This document shows, in pieces, positions 8,485 through 16,838 of a stretch of DNA of 64,000 bases (position 1 is the first letter of the stretch; every line of letters starts with the position of its first letter). The stretch comes from Bdellovibrionales bacterium (GTDB lineage Bacteria; Bdellovibrionota; Bacteriovoracia; Bacteriovoracales; Bacteriovoracaceae). The translations under genes were made by a program, and so were the position numbers. Under the pieces are notes generated by a model. That model saw only the letters and a list, made by a program, of their open reading frames with translations. It was not told where the DNA came from and ran no database searches. The DNA is taken from positions 1 through 64,000 of the forward strand of contig JABGUH010000028.1 of the NCBI GenBank assembly GCA_018646675.1. Direction: 5' to 3'.

Positions 8485-9384
8485 ATGATAATTAAAGTCT
8501 TCTTTGTAATGCTGCTTTGCGCTGTGTCTCTCCCGCTCTGGGCCAATAGTAAAAATGAAAGCGATCTCTGTGATTATCCAGGGAAAAAATTTGTGAAATA
8601 TATTCCTCAAAAAATTATTCCTCGTGGAGCAGTAAGCCCAAATAGAAAGGTGGCATCAAAGGAGGATTTGATGCTTATTTTGAGTAGGCAATATAGTCAG
8701 GAGTGTGATGATTTAGGGCGTCCAGAGCTTGATCTTATCTATCGCCTCTCTCGGGAACTCGGTGGGAAAGTTGTCTCTCCTGTTGACTATCCTCCCTCAA
8801 TACAGGGATTTCAAAACTATCTTGATGACTCAATGGTCTCTTTTCACTTCAGTGCAGAAGAGGTCACTCTGGCACATCATACTGCAGATGCAGTTAGTTG
8901 TGGCTATTCAAACTACCTACTTCCTCCTCAATGTAGGTGGCCTAGTGGAATGATTCAGGCTGTTATCGCTGGAAAAATGCGAGAAATTATTGAAGATTCC
9001 ATCTCTATTCGAAATTGGTGGCGTCCAAAATGCTATAATCGAGCTGTTGGCGGTGCCAGGCGCAGTGATCATATGGAAGCTCGCGGTTTCGATCTTGATT
9101 TCACAACAGCAGAGAAACGTGTACAAGCTCAGCTCTATCTTTGCCAGCTTTACAAGCAAAAACCGTTTAACCTACAGGTGGGAATCGGTTGTAAAACGCT
9201 TCATGTTGGCGTTGGTTCTCCTAAGCGTTTTCCTCAATTTCCTAAAGATGGTTCGCGCTACTGGACCTACGGATCACTTAGTGGATGTGTGATTAAACGG
9301 CTGCCCGAGGATAATTGCTGGCGTATTTATAAAGGCAAAAAATTTATCTTTGATTCTAAACGTAAAGGCCATGGAGCACTATAG
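8485..9384 (+). CDS. exported peptidase M15-like protein (299 aa)
   Basis: A signal peptide ends near LWANS (about residue 21). Residues about 190-205 read RRSDHMEARGFDLDF, close to the zinc-binding SxHxxGxAxD signature of M15 D,D-carboxypeptidases, and LHVGVG at about residue 234 would supply the second histidine. That suggests a periplasmic zinc peptidase trimming peptidoglycan peptides. The first motif has one more residue between His and Gly than usual, so the match is not exact. Several cysteines in the C-terminal half may form disulfides. It lies between two copies of an intergenic repeat and upstream of a secreted serine protease. Confidence 0.6.
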   Translation: MIIKVFFVMLLCAVSLPLWANSKNESDLCDYPGKKFVKYIPQKIIPRGAVSPNRKVASKEDLMLILSRQYSQECDDLGRPELDLIYRLSRELGGKVVSPVDYPPSIQGFQNYLDDSMVSFHFSAEEVTLAHHTADAVSCGYSNYLLPPQCRWPSGMIQAVIAGKMREIIEDSISIRNWWRPKCYNRAVGGARRSDHMEARGFDLDFTTAEKRVQAQLYLCQLYKQKPFNLQVGIGCKTLHVGVGSPKRFPQFPKDGSRYWTYGSLSGCVIKRLPEDNCWRIYKGKKFIFDSKRKGHGAL

Positions 9385-9400
9385 GTGCCCTTATTATAGT

Positions 9401-9458
9401 AGTTCAATAAACATTTTCTCAAATAACATCCTGTTGGAGCTATTTTAAATTAGTGTTT
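9401..9458. repeat. intergenic repeat, copy 2
   Basis: Second copy of the element at 8299-8359, with small insertions and deletions in the middle and a conserved TGGAGCTATTTT core. It starts 17 bp after the M15-like gene. It could be a transcription or mRNA-processing signal; nothing in the sequence decides this. Confidence 0.6.
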
Positions 9459-9520
9459 GGGCAAAAGGCGAGACCTTAAATATGGGTGGGGATTTGCTTG
9501 TGTCGATGTTGGTTGAATAA

Positions 9521-9542
9521 GTGGCAAACATGTTCTATCCTT
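9521..9542 (+). promoter_or_regulatory. shared upstream motif GTGGCAAA-N6-CTATCCTT
   Basis: The same two boxes with identical 6-bp spacing occur at 33691-33712 upstream of another exported-protein gene. Here the motif lies 34 bp before the start of the V8-like protease. It could be a promoter or activator site; it does not fit sigma-54 (no GC at the -12 position). Confidence 0.35.
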
Positions 9543-9576
9543 CTATCTCACTATAGTTAAAGTTAGGGGGATAAAA

Positions 9577-10455
9577 ATGAGATTATTTTTGGGTGTATTA
9601 CTTTTAACTCTACTCACACAATCGGTAATTACTCCAAAACTCCATGCCAGTAACAATAAAATTGTTTTTGGAGAGGATGATCGCCTTGACTTCTTTGATG
9701 TTCCAACTCCCACCTACTGGGAGTATGGCCAAGCAGTGGCCGCAATGATTCTGCCTGAACACCTCAAATTAATCACGAGTGAAGATCGTATTGAGATTAC
9801 AGGCAAACGACTGGTGGACAAACTAATCTGCCCAGATGAGCGCTTCTCACAGCAGCGAGCTGTCGCCACCTGCTCTGGTTTTCTCGTTGGCCCTGACCTG
9901 CTGGCAACAGCTGGCCACTGTATCCGTCATCAAGCTGATTGTGATAACTACCGCTGGGTTTTTAACTACCACCTTCGCGGATTAGATGAGATGGAGTTAG
10001 TGACCCCAAATGATATATATCGTTGTGGTAAAATTATTGCCAGAAAATATAACTCTAGAAAAAAAGATGACTGGGCGCTGATCAAACTGGACCGCCTCGT
10101 TTCCAATCGAACTCCACTCAAATTGAGAACAGATGGCAAAGTTGAAGATAGTGCCCAACTTCTTTTAGTGGGATACCCTTCAGGACTTCCTCAAAAGTTT
10201 GCCAAGGCCTATGGGGTTAATAAGAATCGTAAACCAAATTTTTTCGTTACAACTCTAGATACTTTTGGTGGAAATTCAGGATCACCGGTGATCAATCTTG
10301 AACAGGGTATTGTTGAGGGTATTCTAGTGCGTGGTGGAGATGACTATAAAGTTAACCGTGGCCGTGGCTGCGCAGAGGTTAAATATTGCTCTGGTCTTGG
10401 TTGGTTCTCCTGTAAGGGGGCTGACGTTACCAGAATAGGTGAGTTGCCACTTTAG
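9577..10455 (+). CDS. secreted V8-like serine protease, paralogue 2
   Basis: Signal peptide to about residue 25, then NKIVFGEDDRLDFF, the same mature N-terminal motif as the paralogues at 1646 and 22446. The triad is intact: His in TAGHC (about 113), Asp in KDDWALIKLDR (about 166) and Ser in GGNSGS (about 234). The paired segment C-x-DERF...ATCSGFLV before the histidine is also shared. The C-terminus carries extra cysteines (GCAEVKYC, FSCKGADV). A run of Gs gives a strong ribosome-binding site. It should be exported and cleave proteins; the target is unknown. It ends 23 bp from the convergent nnrS gene. Confidence 0.88.
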   Translation: MRLFLGVLLLTLLTQSVITPKLHASNNKIVFGEDDRLDFFDVPTPTYWEYGQAVAAMILPEHLKLITSEDRIEITGKRLVDKLICPDERFSQQRAVATCSGFLVGPDLLATAGHCIRHQADCDNYRWVFNYHLRGLDEMELVTPNDIYRCGKIIARKYNSRKKDDWALIKLDRLVSNRTPLKLRTDGKVEDSAQLLLVGYPSGLPQKFAKAYGVNKNRKPNFFVTTLDTFGGNSGSPVINLEQGIVEGILVRGGDDYKVNRGRGCAEVKYCSGLGWFSCKGADVTRIGELPL

Positions 10456-10478
10456 TTGGCCAGCACGATCCTTTCCGA

Positions 10479-11618
10479 TTATAAGGTAACAAATTTTCGT
10501 GTAAATTTAAGTAGAAAAAATAGAAAACCTAACGCCCATAAGAGAGTCGATAGATACAAACTAGGTATATATAGCTCTAACAAAAAGATTGGGGTGGTAA
10601 TACGCAGTAGTGCTCCTAGGATAATAGCTAGATATGCCAAGATAATAAGTCTATCTGCTTTAACCACACTTCCAGTATGTCCTAATGAAATCCTTGTCAT
10701 AATACCAATGGCGAGTGTCGCCAATCCCCCTGCCATTAGAGCGTGCATTGGTACCTTTGATAAGCTAATTTGTGGGTAGTATAGTGCTAAGAGTTCTAGA
10801 ATTAGTCCCAAGTAGATAAAAGCAGCTCCAGTATGAAGGATTGCAATAATTGGAGTCTTAATCGATCTATGGGGGAGCCATTTCGCTTGACGGACAACAC
10901 CCATCATAATTGCACAAAGATAGATGCCGGCCAGCGCCGCTTTTGGTGTTATCTCTGAGGGTAAAAAAGCTAAAATTATAATAGGGGCTAAGGTCAAAGA
11001 GTTTAGCCAGGTTGGAATTGATATCTTAATTCCATTGAATTTTTTTCTCATAAAGAGTGGAATCTGTCTTCCGGCCATCAGCAATAGGATAAATCGGATT
11101 AGTCCAACGGCCATTTGTTGACCATATAGCTGATAATTTGAATTTTGGTATATGTGACCGAAAGTATAGAAAAGCTTTGCCGCAATAATTCCTAAAAAAA
11201 TTGGTATAAAAACATATTTATGTTTGGGGAACTTTTGTAGCGTTAAATATAACATTATCGCCAGAGCTGGAAAAAACAGATTCATTAAAATGAGGGTTAA
11301 CTCGCGGTTTATGGGAATGACAAAGCTCAGTCGCTCCATCGACCACAATGCGATCAGTAAGGCTAGCCAGCGTCCCTGGTATGGGGTTGATTTGGTCCAG
11401 CCAGGTGCAGCCGTTAGAAGAAATCCTGCTAGAAGTGCACCGGAAAAGCCAAAGATCATTTCATGGCCATGCCAGAAGGTACTACTTGTCACCAAATCAA
11501 GAGGAGTATGGCCAAGGTAGCTTGCAATCCATATTGTAGGGTTAAGCGTAGCAATCAGTGCTGCTAGCATAAAAAATGGTCGAAACCCTACAGATAAAAG
11601 TGCTGAAACCTGGGCCAT
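10479..11618 (-). CDS. nnrS: NnrS family membrane protein
   Basis: A polytopic membrane protein of 379 aa with about ten to twelve hydrophobic helices. The N-terminal half carries family signatures: VGFRPFFMLAALIA, FWHGHEMIFGFSGALLAGFL and LTAAPGWTK. NnrS is a heme- and copper-containing inner-membrane protein linked to nitric oxide and nitrosative stress. The gene is 22 bp downstream of a small cysteine-tailed gene and divergent from an NsrR-like repressor, with a matching operator between them. That context strongly supports NO-responsive expression. Its biochemical activity is not established, but its conserved histidines probably bind metal or heme. Confidence 0.9.
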   Translation of the reverse strand: MAQVSALLSVGFRPFFMLAALIATLNPTIWIASYLGHTPLDLVTSSTFWHGHEMIFGFSGALLAGFLLTAAPGWTKSTPYQGRWLALLIALWSMERLSFVIPINRELTLILMNLFFPALAIMLYLTLQKFPKHKYVFIPIFLGIIAAKLFYTFGHIYQNSNYQLYGQQMAVGLIRFILLLMAGRQIPLFMRKKFNGIKISIPTWLNSLTLAPIIILAFLPSEITPKAALAGIYLCAIMMGVVRQAKWLPHRSIKTPIIAILHTGAAFIYLGLILELLALYYPQISLSKVPMHALMAGGLATLAIGIMTRISLGHTGSVVKADRLIILAYLAIILGALLRITTPIFLLELYIPSLYLSTLLWALGFLFFLLKFTRKFVTL

Positions 11619-11640
11619 AATCTTCTAACTAAAATATTGG

Positions 11641-11781
11641 TTAGCTACAAGTTCCGCAGCAGCTACCATCGGAGTCATCCTTGCTCTCGTCTTTATTCTC
11701 CTCTTTGGCCTTCTCTTTATTTTCCCCTTCTGCGTCTTGCTTTACTTCAGGTTTTACATCCTCTTTTTTCTCATCACTCAT
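11641..11781 (-). CDS. 46-aa acidic/lysine-rich protein with CCGTCS tail
   Basis: A short frame with a good ribosome-binding site (GGGGGCAAGAG before the ATG). It encodes MSDEKKEDVKPEVKQD followed by more Glu/Lys-rich sequence and the C-terminal tail DGSCCGTCS. The three clustered cysteines look made for metal, Fe-S or redox chemistry, while the rest appears disordered. It is the first gene of a probable operon with nnrS, starting about 23 bp from the NsrR-type operator. I know of no named family, but position and tail suggest a role in NO or metal handling. The reading frame, start signal and tail make chance unlikely. Confidence 0.65.
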   Translation of the reverse strand: MSDEKKEDVKPEVKQDAEGENKEKAKEENKDESKDDSDGSCCGTCS

Positions 11782-11803
11782 CTCTTGCCCCCTGATATTT
11801 AGA

Positions 11804-11826
11804 TTGATATATTTAAAATATATTAA
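11804..11826. promoter_or_regulatory. candidate NsrR operator
   Basis: Two 11-bp arms around one central A: left TTGATATATTT, right AAATATATTAA, pairing at 10 of 11 positions. This 11-1-11 layout is that of the known NsrR operator, whose half-site is AAGATGCATTT; the left arm matches it at 7 of 11. It lies in the divergent promoter between the NsrR-like gene and the CCGTCS/nnrS operon, where a repressor would control both sides. The AT-rich setting lowers certainty. Confidence 0.6.
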
Positions 11827-11877
11827 TATACATAATATATATCTTTGTAAATTAGAAAATCTATTTTGGAAAAAGTT

Positions 11878-12267
11878 GTGCGTCTAAATAAGAAAACTGA
11901 TTACTGTCTGCGGGTTCTTATCTATCTACAAAAGAGAGGTGGAAAATCCAAAATTCAGGATATTGCAGATTGTTATGGAGTTTCAAAAAACCATCTTAGT
12001 GTTGCAGTTAATAGGTTGTCAGAATTAGGGTATATTCTCTCTAACCAAGGGCCCAAGGGAGGGATTGAATTTAATCCACAACTTGCAGGAGTCTCTGTTG
12101 CTAGGCTTGTGACGGAGATTGAGGCTTTTGAGGTTGCAGAGTGTTTTGAAGTTGAAGGAGAGAGCTGCTCATTGAATTCGCACTGTAAATTTAAGAAAAT
12201 TTTAGTAGGCGCTACAAACTCTTTTATTGAAGAGCTTGATAGGTACCAAATTAAGGATCTTGTCTAA
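11878..12267 (+). CDS. nsrR: Rrf2 family regulator, NsrR-like nitric oxide sensor
   Basis: A winged-helix Rrf2 protein: the opening RLNKKTDYCLRVLIYL and the recognition region YGVSKNHLSVAVNRLSELGY parallel NsrR closely. Three cysteines (about residues 91, 99 and 105, in ECFEVEGESCSLNSHCKF) are placed as in NsrR Fe-S cluster ligands; NO destroys the cluster and releases repression. I chose the GTG at 11878 over an upstream TTG because it has a GGA seven bases before it and gives the N-terminus expected for the family. It is divergent from the small-protein/nnrS operon and upstream of cytochrome c'. IscR or another Rrf2 member is a less likely alternative. Confidence 0.85.
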   Translation: MRLNKKTDYCLRVLIYLQKRGGKSKIQDIADCYGVSKNHLSVAVNRLSELGYILSNQGPKGGIEFNPQLAGVSVARLVTEIEAFEVAECFEVEGESCSLNSHCKFKKILVGATNSFIEELDRYQIKDLV

Positions 12268-12357
12268 GGAGAATAGTTACTAAGTTAGATTAGCTAAAAA
12301 TAGAGAATAATTCGCAAAAATAATCTCGCGTTATCACTTTTTTATCGGAGCATCGAC

Positions 12358-12780
12358 ATGATACGAAAACATAGATTATTTCTACCTATATTGGCCTTTT
12401 TGTGGCTGTCCTCTTTTGCTGCTGATAACAGCTCACCAACTTTAAAATCAGTTATGCAGGGTCTTGGCAGGTCTATGAATAATCTAAATCAAGGGATTTT
12501 TTTGGAGGATTTTACATTAATTGAGAAGGCAGCTCTAGAGGTGGCTTCTCATCCAAAACCTAAGTCACAGCTACCAACTATTATTAAAACCTTAAATGTT
12601 AGAATGCCTCAATTTAAGAGCACAGATAGTAAGGTTCATCACTCTGCGATTGATATTGCTAAGCTGGCCAAGAAAAGGGATATGGCAGGAATTCTAAATA
12701 AACATAGTGTAATCATGGAAAACTGTGTGGCTTGTCATACACAATTTAGGCTAGAAATTTCACGGGTTTTATCGCAATAG
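12358..12780 (+). CDS. cytochrome c' (class II cytochrome c)
   Basis: A signal peptide (cleavage near SFAAD, about residue 22) precedes a helical domain of about 115 aa with one heme site, CVACHTQFR, close to the C-terminus. C-terminal heme attachment in a four-helix bundle is the mark of class II cytochromes c. Cytochrome c' binds NO at five-coordinate heme and protects bacteria from nitrosative stress. The gene follows the NsrR-like regulator with a 90-bp gap and has a GGAG site. Its 140 aa length is normal for the family. The link to NO is inferred from family and neighbourhood. Confidence 0.85.
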   Translation: MIRKHRLFLPILAFLWLSSFAADNSSPTLKSVMQGLGRSMNNLNQGIFLEDFTLIEKAALEVASHPKPKSQLPTIIKTLNVRMPQFKSTDSKVHHSAIDIAKLAKKRDMAGILNKHSVIMENCVACHTQFRLEISRVLSQ

Positions 12781-12985
12781 GTGAGCTGGTCTAATGAGAG
12801 TGAATTCAGTAGGTTAAGTGGTGTTCTACATAGGTTTACTCTTGGTAACAGCCTTATATCTTTGTAATTAGCAGGTGGAATAAATATTAATGTATTGAGT
12901 AGATATTTCTCACCGTGTTGCGCGTTGCGTTAGCCATATGTTATCTTTCAAATAATCACAATTTAACAAACTAGTCGAGGTTACG

Positions 12986-13897
12986 ATGAAGATGAAATAT
13001 CTATGTATTTTGGGAAGTGCACTACTAACTTTAAATCTACTCGCCCAGGAAAGCCTACAGTTAGTTGGGGGCAAGCAGCATCTCGGTATTAGTACTGCTC
13101 TTACTTCACAAATATCAAAAATAAAAAAAGAGTACCCAGTAGATCTTTCTGGCTTCAATGATGGCAATCAATACGTAGCATCGGTTCAGGATTTAAGAGA
13201 GAGAAAATACTACGGTGTACATATTAATAAATTCTCTGATAACTATCTGATCAATCGAGTCCATGATGGAATCAAATACAAGCTGTCAATTAAAGGCGGC
13301 TGTGTATCTGAGTACAAAGCAGAGAAGTTTATCAATAGGGCACTTACTATCTGGCTAAAGGCTTTAACTGAAAGAGCTGATGATCGAGATCTAGTTATTG
13401 CTGATGATGTAAATTACGATATAGGAGCAGTAGAGGACAATCCAGATGTTAATATCAATCTAATTTGTAACTTAGAGAACGATGATGATGTTGCTAATAT
13501 GTTGCCAAACTACTCTGGGCCTCACACCATATTTTTCTACCCAGAAGATAAAGACAGAAAATATTTTAATAGTAAAATTCCATTTCTAGCTGGTAGGTTC
13601 TCCTTATCAACGTTAGTACATGAACTAGGACACGTTTTTGGACTATCTGATACCTATATTTTAGGCGACGGAAGCGATGAGATTGATAGGTCAACTGGTG
13701 GGGACTCAGCACTTTTCGGCCGCCAGGGTCCTTCAATGATGAATAATCTAATTTATAAAAGCTTTAAATTAACAGATGATGATAAAGATGGGATGGTGTG
13801 GCTATATGAGCATTTTGTTAAGAAAAATATCCGTCTTCAAGAGTGCACTGATGGTTACTATCATGAATCCGCAACAGGAGGGTGTCTTAAGCTGTAA
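12986..13897 (+). CDS. secreted zinc metallopeptidase (metzincin-like)
   Basis: A signal peptide (about 1-20) leads into a roughly 280-aa secreted protein. The motif HELGHVFGLSDTY at about residue 212 fits HExxHxxGxxD, where two His plus the Asp bind zinc, as in snapalysin-type enzymes. MM in PSMMNN about 35 residues later could be the Met-turn of metzincins. Four cysteines outside the active site may form disulfides. Hydrolysis of extracellular protein is likely; the substrate is unknown. The gene ends 172 bp before a two-Kazal-domain inhibitor-like protein on the same strand. Confidence 0.8.
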   Translation: MKMKYLCILGSALLTLNLLAQESLQLVGGKQHLGISTALTSQISKIKKEYPVDLSGFNDGNQYVASVQDLRERKYYGVHINKFSDNYLINRVHDGIKYKLSIKGGCVSEYKAEKFINRALTIWLKALTERADDRDLVIADDVNYDIGAVEDNPDVNINLICNLENDDDVANMLPNYSGPHTIFFYPEDKDRKYFNSKIPFLAGRFSLSTLVHELGHVFGLSDTYILGDGSDEIDRSTGGDSALFGRQGPSMMNNLIYKSFKLTDDDKDGMVWLYEHFVKKNIRLQECTDGYYHESATGGCLKL

Positions 13898-14069
13898 TAA
13901 GCTCAATACAACCCAAACTCTCTCTCTCTTTATCTTTCCAACAGTAATTTCAATGAGTTATATTTCAATATGTGTCCTGTGAAATAAAGATATCATTTCA
14001 TTTTCACGAAATAAATTCCGATACGTCATATGTGTTCTGCCATAGATAATTTACGTAGATTGGTGATTT

Positions 14070-15431
14070 ATGAAATCTATTTTTTGCAGCATGAAATTAG
14101 TTTTTGTACTACTTGTATTTATAACTGTAGCACTCCTTCAATCAACTACCGCTCTGGCCCTAATCTGTCCGACTGACTATACTCCAGTCTGTGCACAACC
14201 TCCAATGCCTGAATGTCCTATTAACTCCTACTGCAGGATGCCTGAAAAACAGACCTACTCCAACCTGTGTGTGGCCAAGATAGAGAAGGCAAAAGTACTA
14301 CATGATGGAAAGTGTCCAAGCCTTGGTGGTGAAGAGAACCCACTACAAATTTGTACTGAGCAGTACGCTCCAGTCTGTGGTCAACCGCCGATGCAAAAAT
14401 GTCCTCCGGGAGTTAAGTGTGAGCTAATGATATCAAAACCCCAAACATACTCAAACTCCTGTAATGCCAGAGTGGCTAAGGCTCAAGTGTTGTATAGAGG
14501 GGAGTGCGGAAAAGTTGACTCGAGTACTATCGGTGGTGGAGTTGCTCTGTTGTCCGCCCTACCCATAAAGGTTGGAGAGATGAAGACGTGTCTGGCCAAA
14601 ACTGCTAAATGCTCTCCGAAAAAATATTTTAGAAATAGTGAAATGATTGCAGAGCTTGCTACATCCTTGGAGGGTGAAACAGAGCAGGTGAAAAGGAGAG
14701 ATGCAATACTAGGTGGAGTGAAGAAGATTCTTAAACAAAACTATAAAGACTATCAGGCGTATCGTCGATGTCAGGCGGATGGTAATGAGAAGTGTAATTA
14801 TAAATCAGGATACCATAATTTCGATAAGGTAAATCATTACAATATATCTTGGAATAGCCTTGTTGATAATTTTGATCTGTTGAGCCTACCATTTGTTGCA
14901 AGTAGACTAGATCGTTTGACAAACTCTAAATGTAGTAATTTAACGGATGCAATTTTAAAAATTCTAGTGGATGCAAATAGTCGTTTGCTGGGAGTTGAAC
15001 TACAAAGAGAGGTCGAGAAAGAGATCTTTGCGGAAGATATTTCAAAACTTCCAGAGATATCGCTCCTAGAATTTCAGAAACTATCCACGATACCATTAGA
15101 ATATGATCGAACTATGCCGTTGACTGAGGGAAAGAATCAGAAGACCTTTAGAGTTAAAACCCCGATAGGTAATTTTAAAGTAGAGGTCTCAGGAGTTCTT
15201 ACTCAAAAAGATAGTGGCCAAGCTGAACAGATGCAAATCACAATGTATAATATGGATAAAAAATACCACACCTCCTTCTCAGTCGCTCGAGGTCAACCTA
15301 TCTCTAAGTGGTCCTACTATCGTGGACAGTATAACTATCGAGGTTTGCGCGGTCTAATTGGAAAGCCGAATAATGCAGATGAGGTCAAGTTTAAAAACTA
15401 CTTTGGATTTGGCTGGAATAGCGATATTTAA
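14070..15431 (+). CDS. exported protein with two Kazal-type inhibitor domains
   Basis: A signal peptide (about 1-30) is followed by two tandem Kazal-like domains (about 31-85 and 92-145). Each has the pattern Cys-(x)-Y-PVC, TYSN-(S/L)C and a terminal G-(K/E)C; both carry an insertion containing PPMP-ECP or PPMQ-KCP. Kazal domains block serine proteases of the trypsin/subtilisin type. The remaining 300 residues contain a few more cysteines and no recognised domain. In a window with three secreted serine proteases, self-protection or defence against foreign proteases is a reasonable guess. It follows a metallopeptidase gene. Confidence 0.8.
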   Translation: MKSIFCSMKLVFVLLVFITVALLQSTTALALICPTDYTPVCAQPPMPECPINSYCRMPEKQTYSNLCVAKIEKAKVLHDGKCPSLGGEENPLQICTEQYAPVCGQPPMQKCPPGVKCELMISKPQTYSNSCNARVAKAQVLYRGECGKVDSSTIGGGVALLSALPIKVGEMKTCLAKTAKCSPKKYFRNSEMIAELATSLEGETEQVKRRDAILGGVKKILKQNYKDYQAYRRCQADGNEKCNYKSGYHNFDKVNHYNISWNSLVDNFDLLSLPFVASRLDRLTNSKCSNLTDAILKILVDANSRLLGVELQREVEKEIFAEDISKLPEISLLEFQKLSTIPLEYDRTMPLTEGKNQKTFRVKTPIGNFKVEVSGVLTQKDSGQAEQMQITMYNMDKKYHTSFSVARGQPISKWSYYRGQYNYRGLRGLIGKPNNADEVKFKNYFGFGWNSDI

Positions 15432-15503
15432 TGAGAGAGGAATTAGTGCCAGCTGACACTTGTGGGACTTTGTGCGTTCGGCGCACTGTGGCACACAAGT
15501 CGG

Positions 15504-15701
15504 ATGGTACTATATCATGCCAACTCCTTTGAAGAAATTGCAGAATTGAGTAAACAGCATGGCATGGAAATATTTCAAAAAAGAGATGAAGCACATCTTA
15601 AAGCAATGAATGAAATGCAAGAACTAGTGCAAAAACCAGAGGCGATGAAAAATTGGTTTGAAAATAGGAAAAAAGAATTTGAGACATTACCTAGTGACTA
15701 A
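15504..15701 (+). CDS. small helical protein of unknown function (65 aa)
   Basis: The frame from the ATG at 15504 encodes a highly charged, probably helical or coiled-coil protein (FEEIAELSKQHGMEIFQKRD...). No signal peptide and no family are recognised. A longer frame opens at a GTG at 15462 but adds an atypical cysteine/tryptophan-rich start. The ribosome-binding site is weak, so reality is uncertain. Confidence 0.4.
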   Translation: MVLYHANSFEEIAELSKQHGMEIFQKRDEAHLKAMNEMQELVQKPEAMKNWFENRKKEFETLPSD

Positions 15702-15851
15702 AATAATCAGTGATACTCTCTTTTTGCTCATAATTGTTTAAATGATCCTTATCAGTTAAAGCTAATTGATATTAACTATGTTAGAGTATATCTTATCATT
15801 TGGTTATTGTTTTACATATGGCCAGATCAAACAGTTAGTCTTGGAGGAGAG

Positions 15852-15968
15852 ATGGCCAAAGGACAGGATAAGGGCGGCAAAGATAAAGCTAAAAATAAGG
15901 ATAAGAAGAAGCTAGGGATCAAAGAGAAGAAGAAGCTAAAAGAAGAGAAGAAGAAGAAAAACAGATAA
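15852..15968 (+). CDS. 38-aa lysine-rich protein
   Basis: Starts at an ATG only five bases after an excellent GGAGG. The product begins MAKGQDKGGKDKAKNKDKKK and continues with more Lys/Glu; about half of its residues are lysine and there is a single short non-polar stretch, LGI. The codons are mainly AAG/GAG/AAA with little variation. It could bind nucleic acid or polyanions, but nothing proves function. The strong start signal is the main reason to accept it as a gene. Confidence 0.5.
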   Translation: MAKGQDKGGKDKAKNKDKKKLGIKEKKKLKEEKKKKNR

Positions 15969-16127
15969 AATATGGTTGATTATCTTAAAATATAAATGGA
16001 TAGATATTTCCCTCTCTATCTGATTTAGCAATTCCCACCGCTTACTAATGCAACGACTCGCTACTGGGTGATAATATGATATTTGGTATTGCTCGGTCCA
16101 ATAGATATTTAAGAGGATGTTTTTACG

Positions 16128-16592
16128 ATGAATAATGATGTTATACGAAAAGTTCGCTACATCGAGGATTATAGCGATCGCAGGATGATGGAAATTTTTG
16201 GGTTAGCAAATTTAGAAGTATCGCGAGAACAATTGAGTCAGTGGCTTAAAAAAGACAAAGATCCAGATTATCAGCGCTGTGGTGATGTTGAACTGGCAAT
16301 CTTTCTTAATGGATTAATTATTAAAAAACGTGGGAAAAGAGATGGAGAGCAGCCTAAGCCAGAAAAGAGACTGACAAATAATATTATTTTCAGGAAATTG
16401 GTAATCGCTTTTAATCTTAAGGCTGAAGATGTTATTGAAGTGCTAAAACTTGCCAGCTTTAGTATCAGTAAACATGAGTTGAGTGCTTTCTTCAGAAAGC
16501 CAGATCACAAAAATTATCGTGTATGCAAAGCTCAAGTCTTACGAAATTTTCTTATGGGCCTACAGATCAAATTCAGAGTTGAGTCAGTCTAA
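16128..16592 (+). CDS. DUF1456 / YehS family protein
   Basis: The 154-aa chain is made of two related halves, each of the type 'NN-I-RKxRxAxxL...xxEIxxLAxxxxSxxxLxxWLxKxxxxxYxxCxD', seen here as NNDVIRKVRYIEDY...YQRCGDVELAIFLNGL and NNIIFRKLVIAFNL...YRVCKAQVLRNFLMGL. This duplication and the terminal FLNGLI signature identify the DUF1456 (YehS) family. The function of the family is unknown. The gene has an AGAGGA ribosome-binding site and stands alone before the large NRPS-like gene. No signal peptide; probably cytoplasmic. Confidence 0.88.
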   Translation: MNNDVIRKVRYIEDYSDRRMMEIFGLANLEVSREQLSQWLKKDKDPDYQRCGDVELAIFLNGLIIKKRGKRDGEQPKPEKRLTNNIIFRKLVIAFNLKAEDVIEVLKLASFSISKHELSAFFRKPDHKNYRVCKAQVLRNFLMGLQIKFRVESV

Positions 16593-16838
16593 AGGTAGGT
16601 GATTTAAGCTGTAAAATGAGTAAGCATGATACTCTAGGGATTGATTACGCTGATACCGGCCAGATATAATAGTATTATTTTGTATTTCATTACCTTCTAC
16701 CTAACTTAAATATTTAAAATAGCTATGAATTCTTCGAAATCATGTGAATGGTTAACAGTCGGCGTAACCTAAATGTATTAAAGAGTTAGGAGACAATTAG
16801 GCTACTTTCAGGTAGTAGTTTTAATCATAAGTTATCGT

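Noticed and set aside
8729..9292. Overlapping open frames inside the M15-like gene
   Set aside because: They are out-of-frame shadows; the main frame has a signal peptide and a zinc motif.
9521..9542. Sigma-54 promoter (TGGCA start)
   Set aside because: Ten bases after GG the sequence is CT, not GC, in both copies.
15462..15503. GTG start for the 65-aa helical protein
   Set aside because: The added Cys/Trp-rich segment looks non-coding and the GTG has no ribosome-binding site; the ATG at 15504 is preferred, though also weak.
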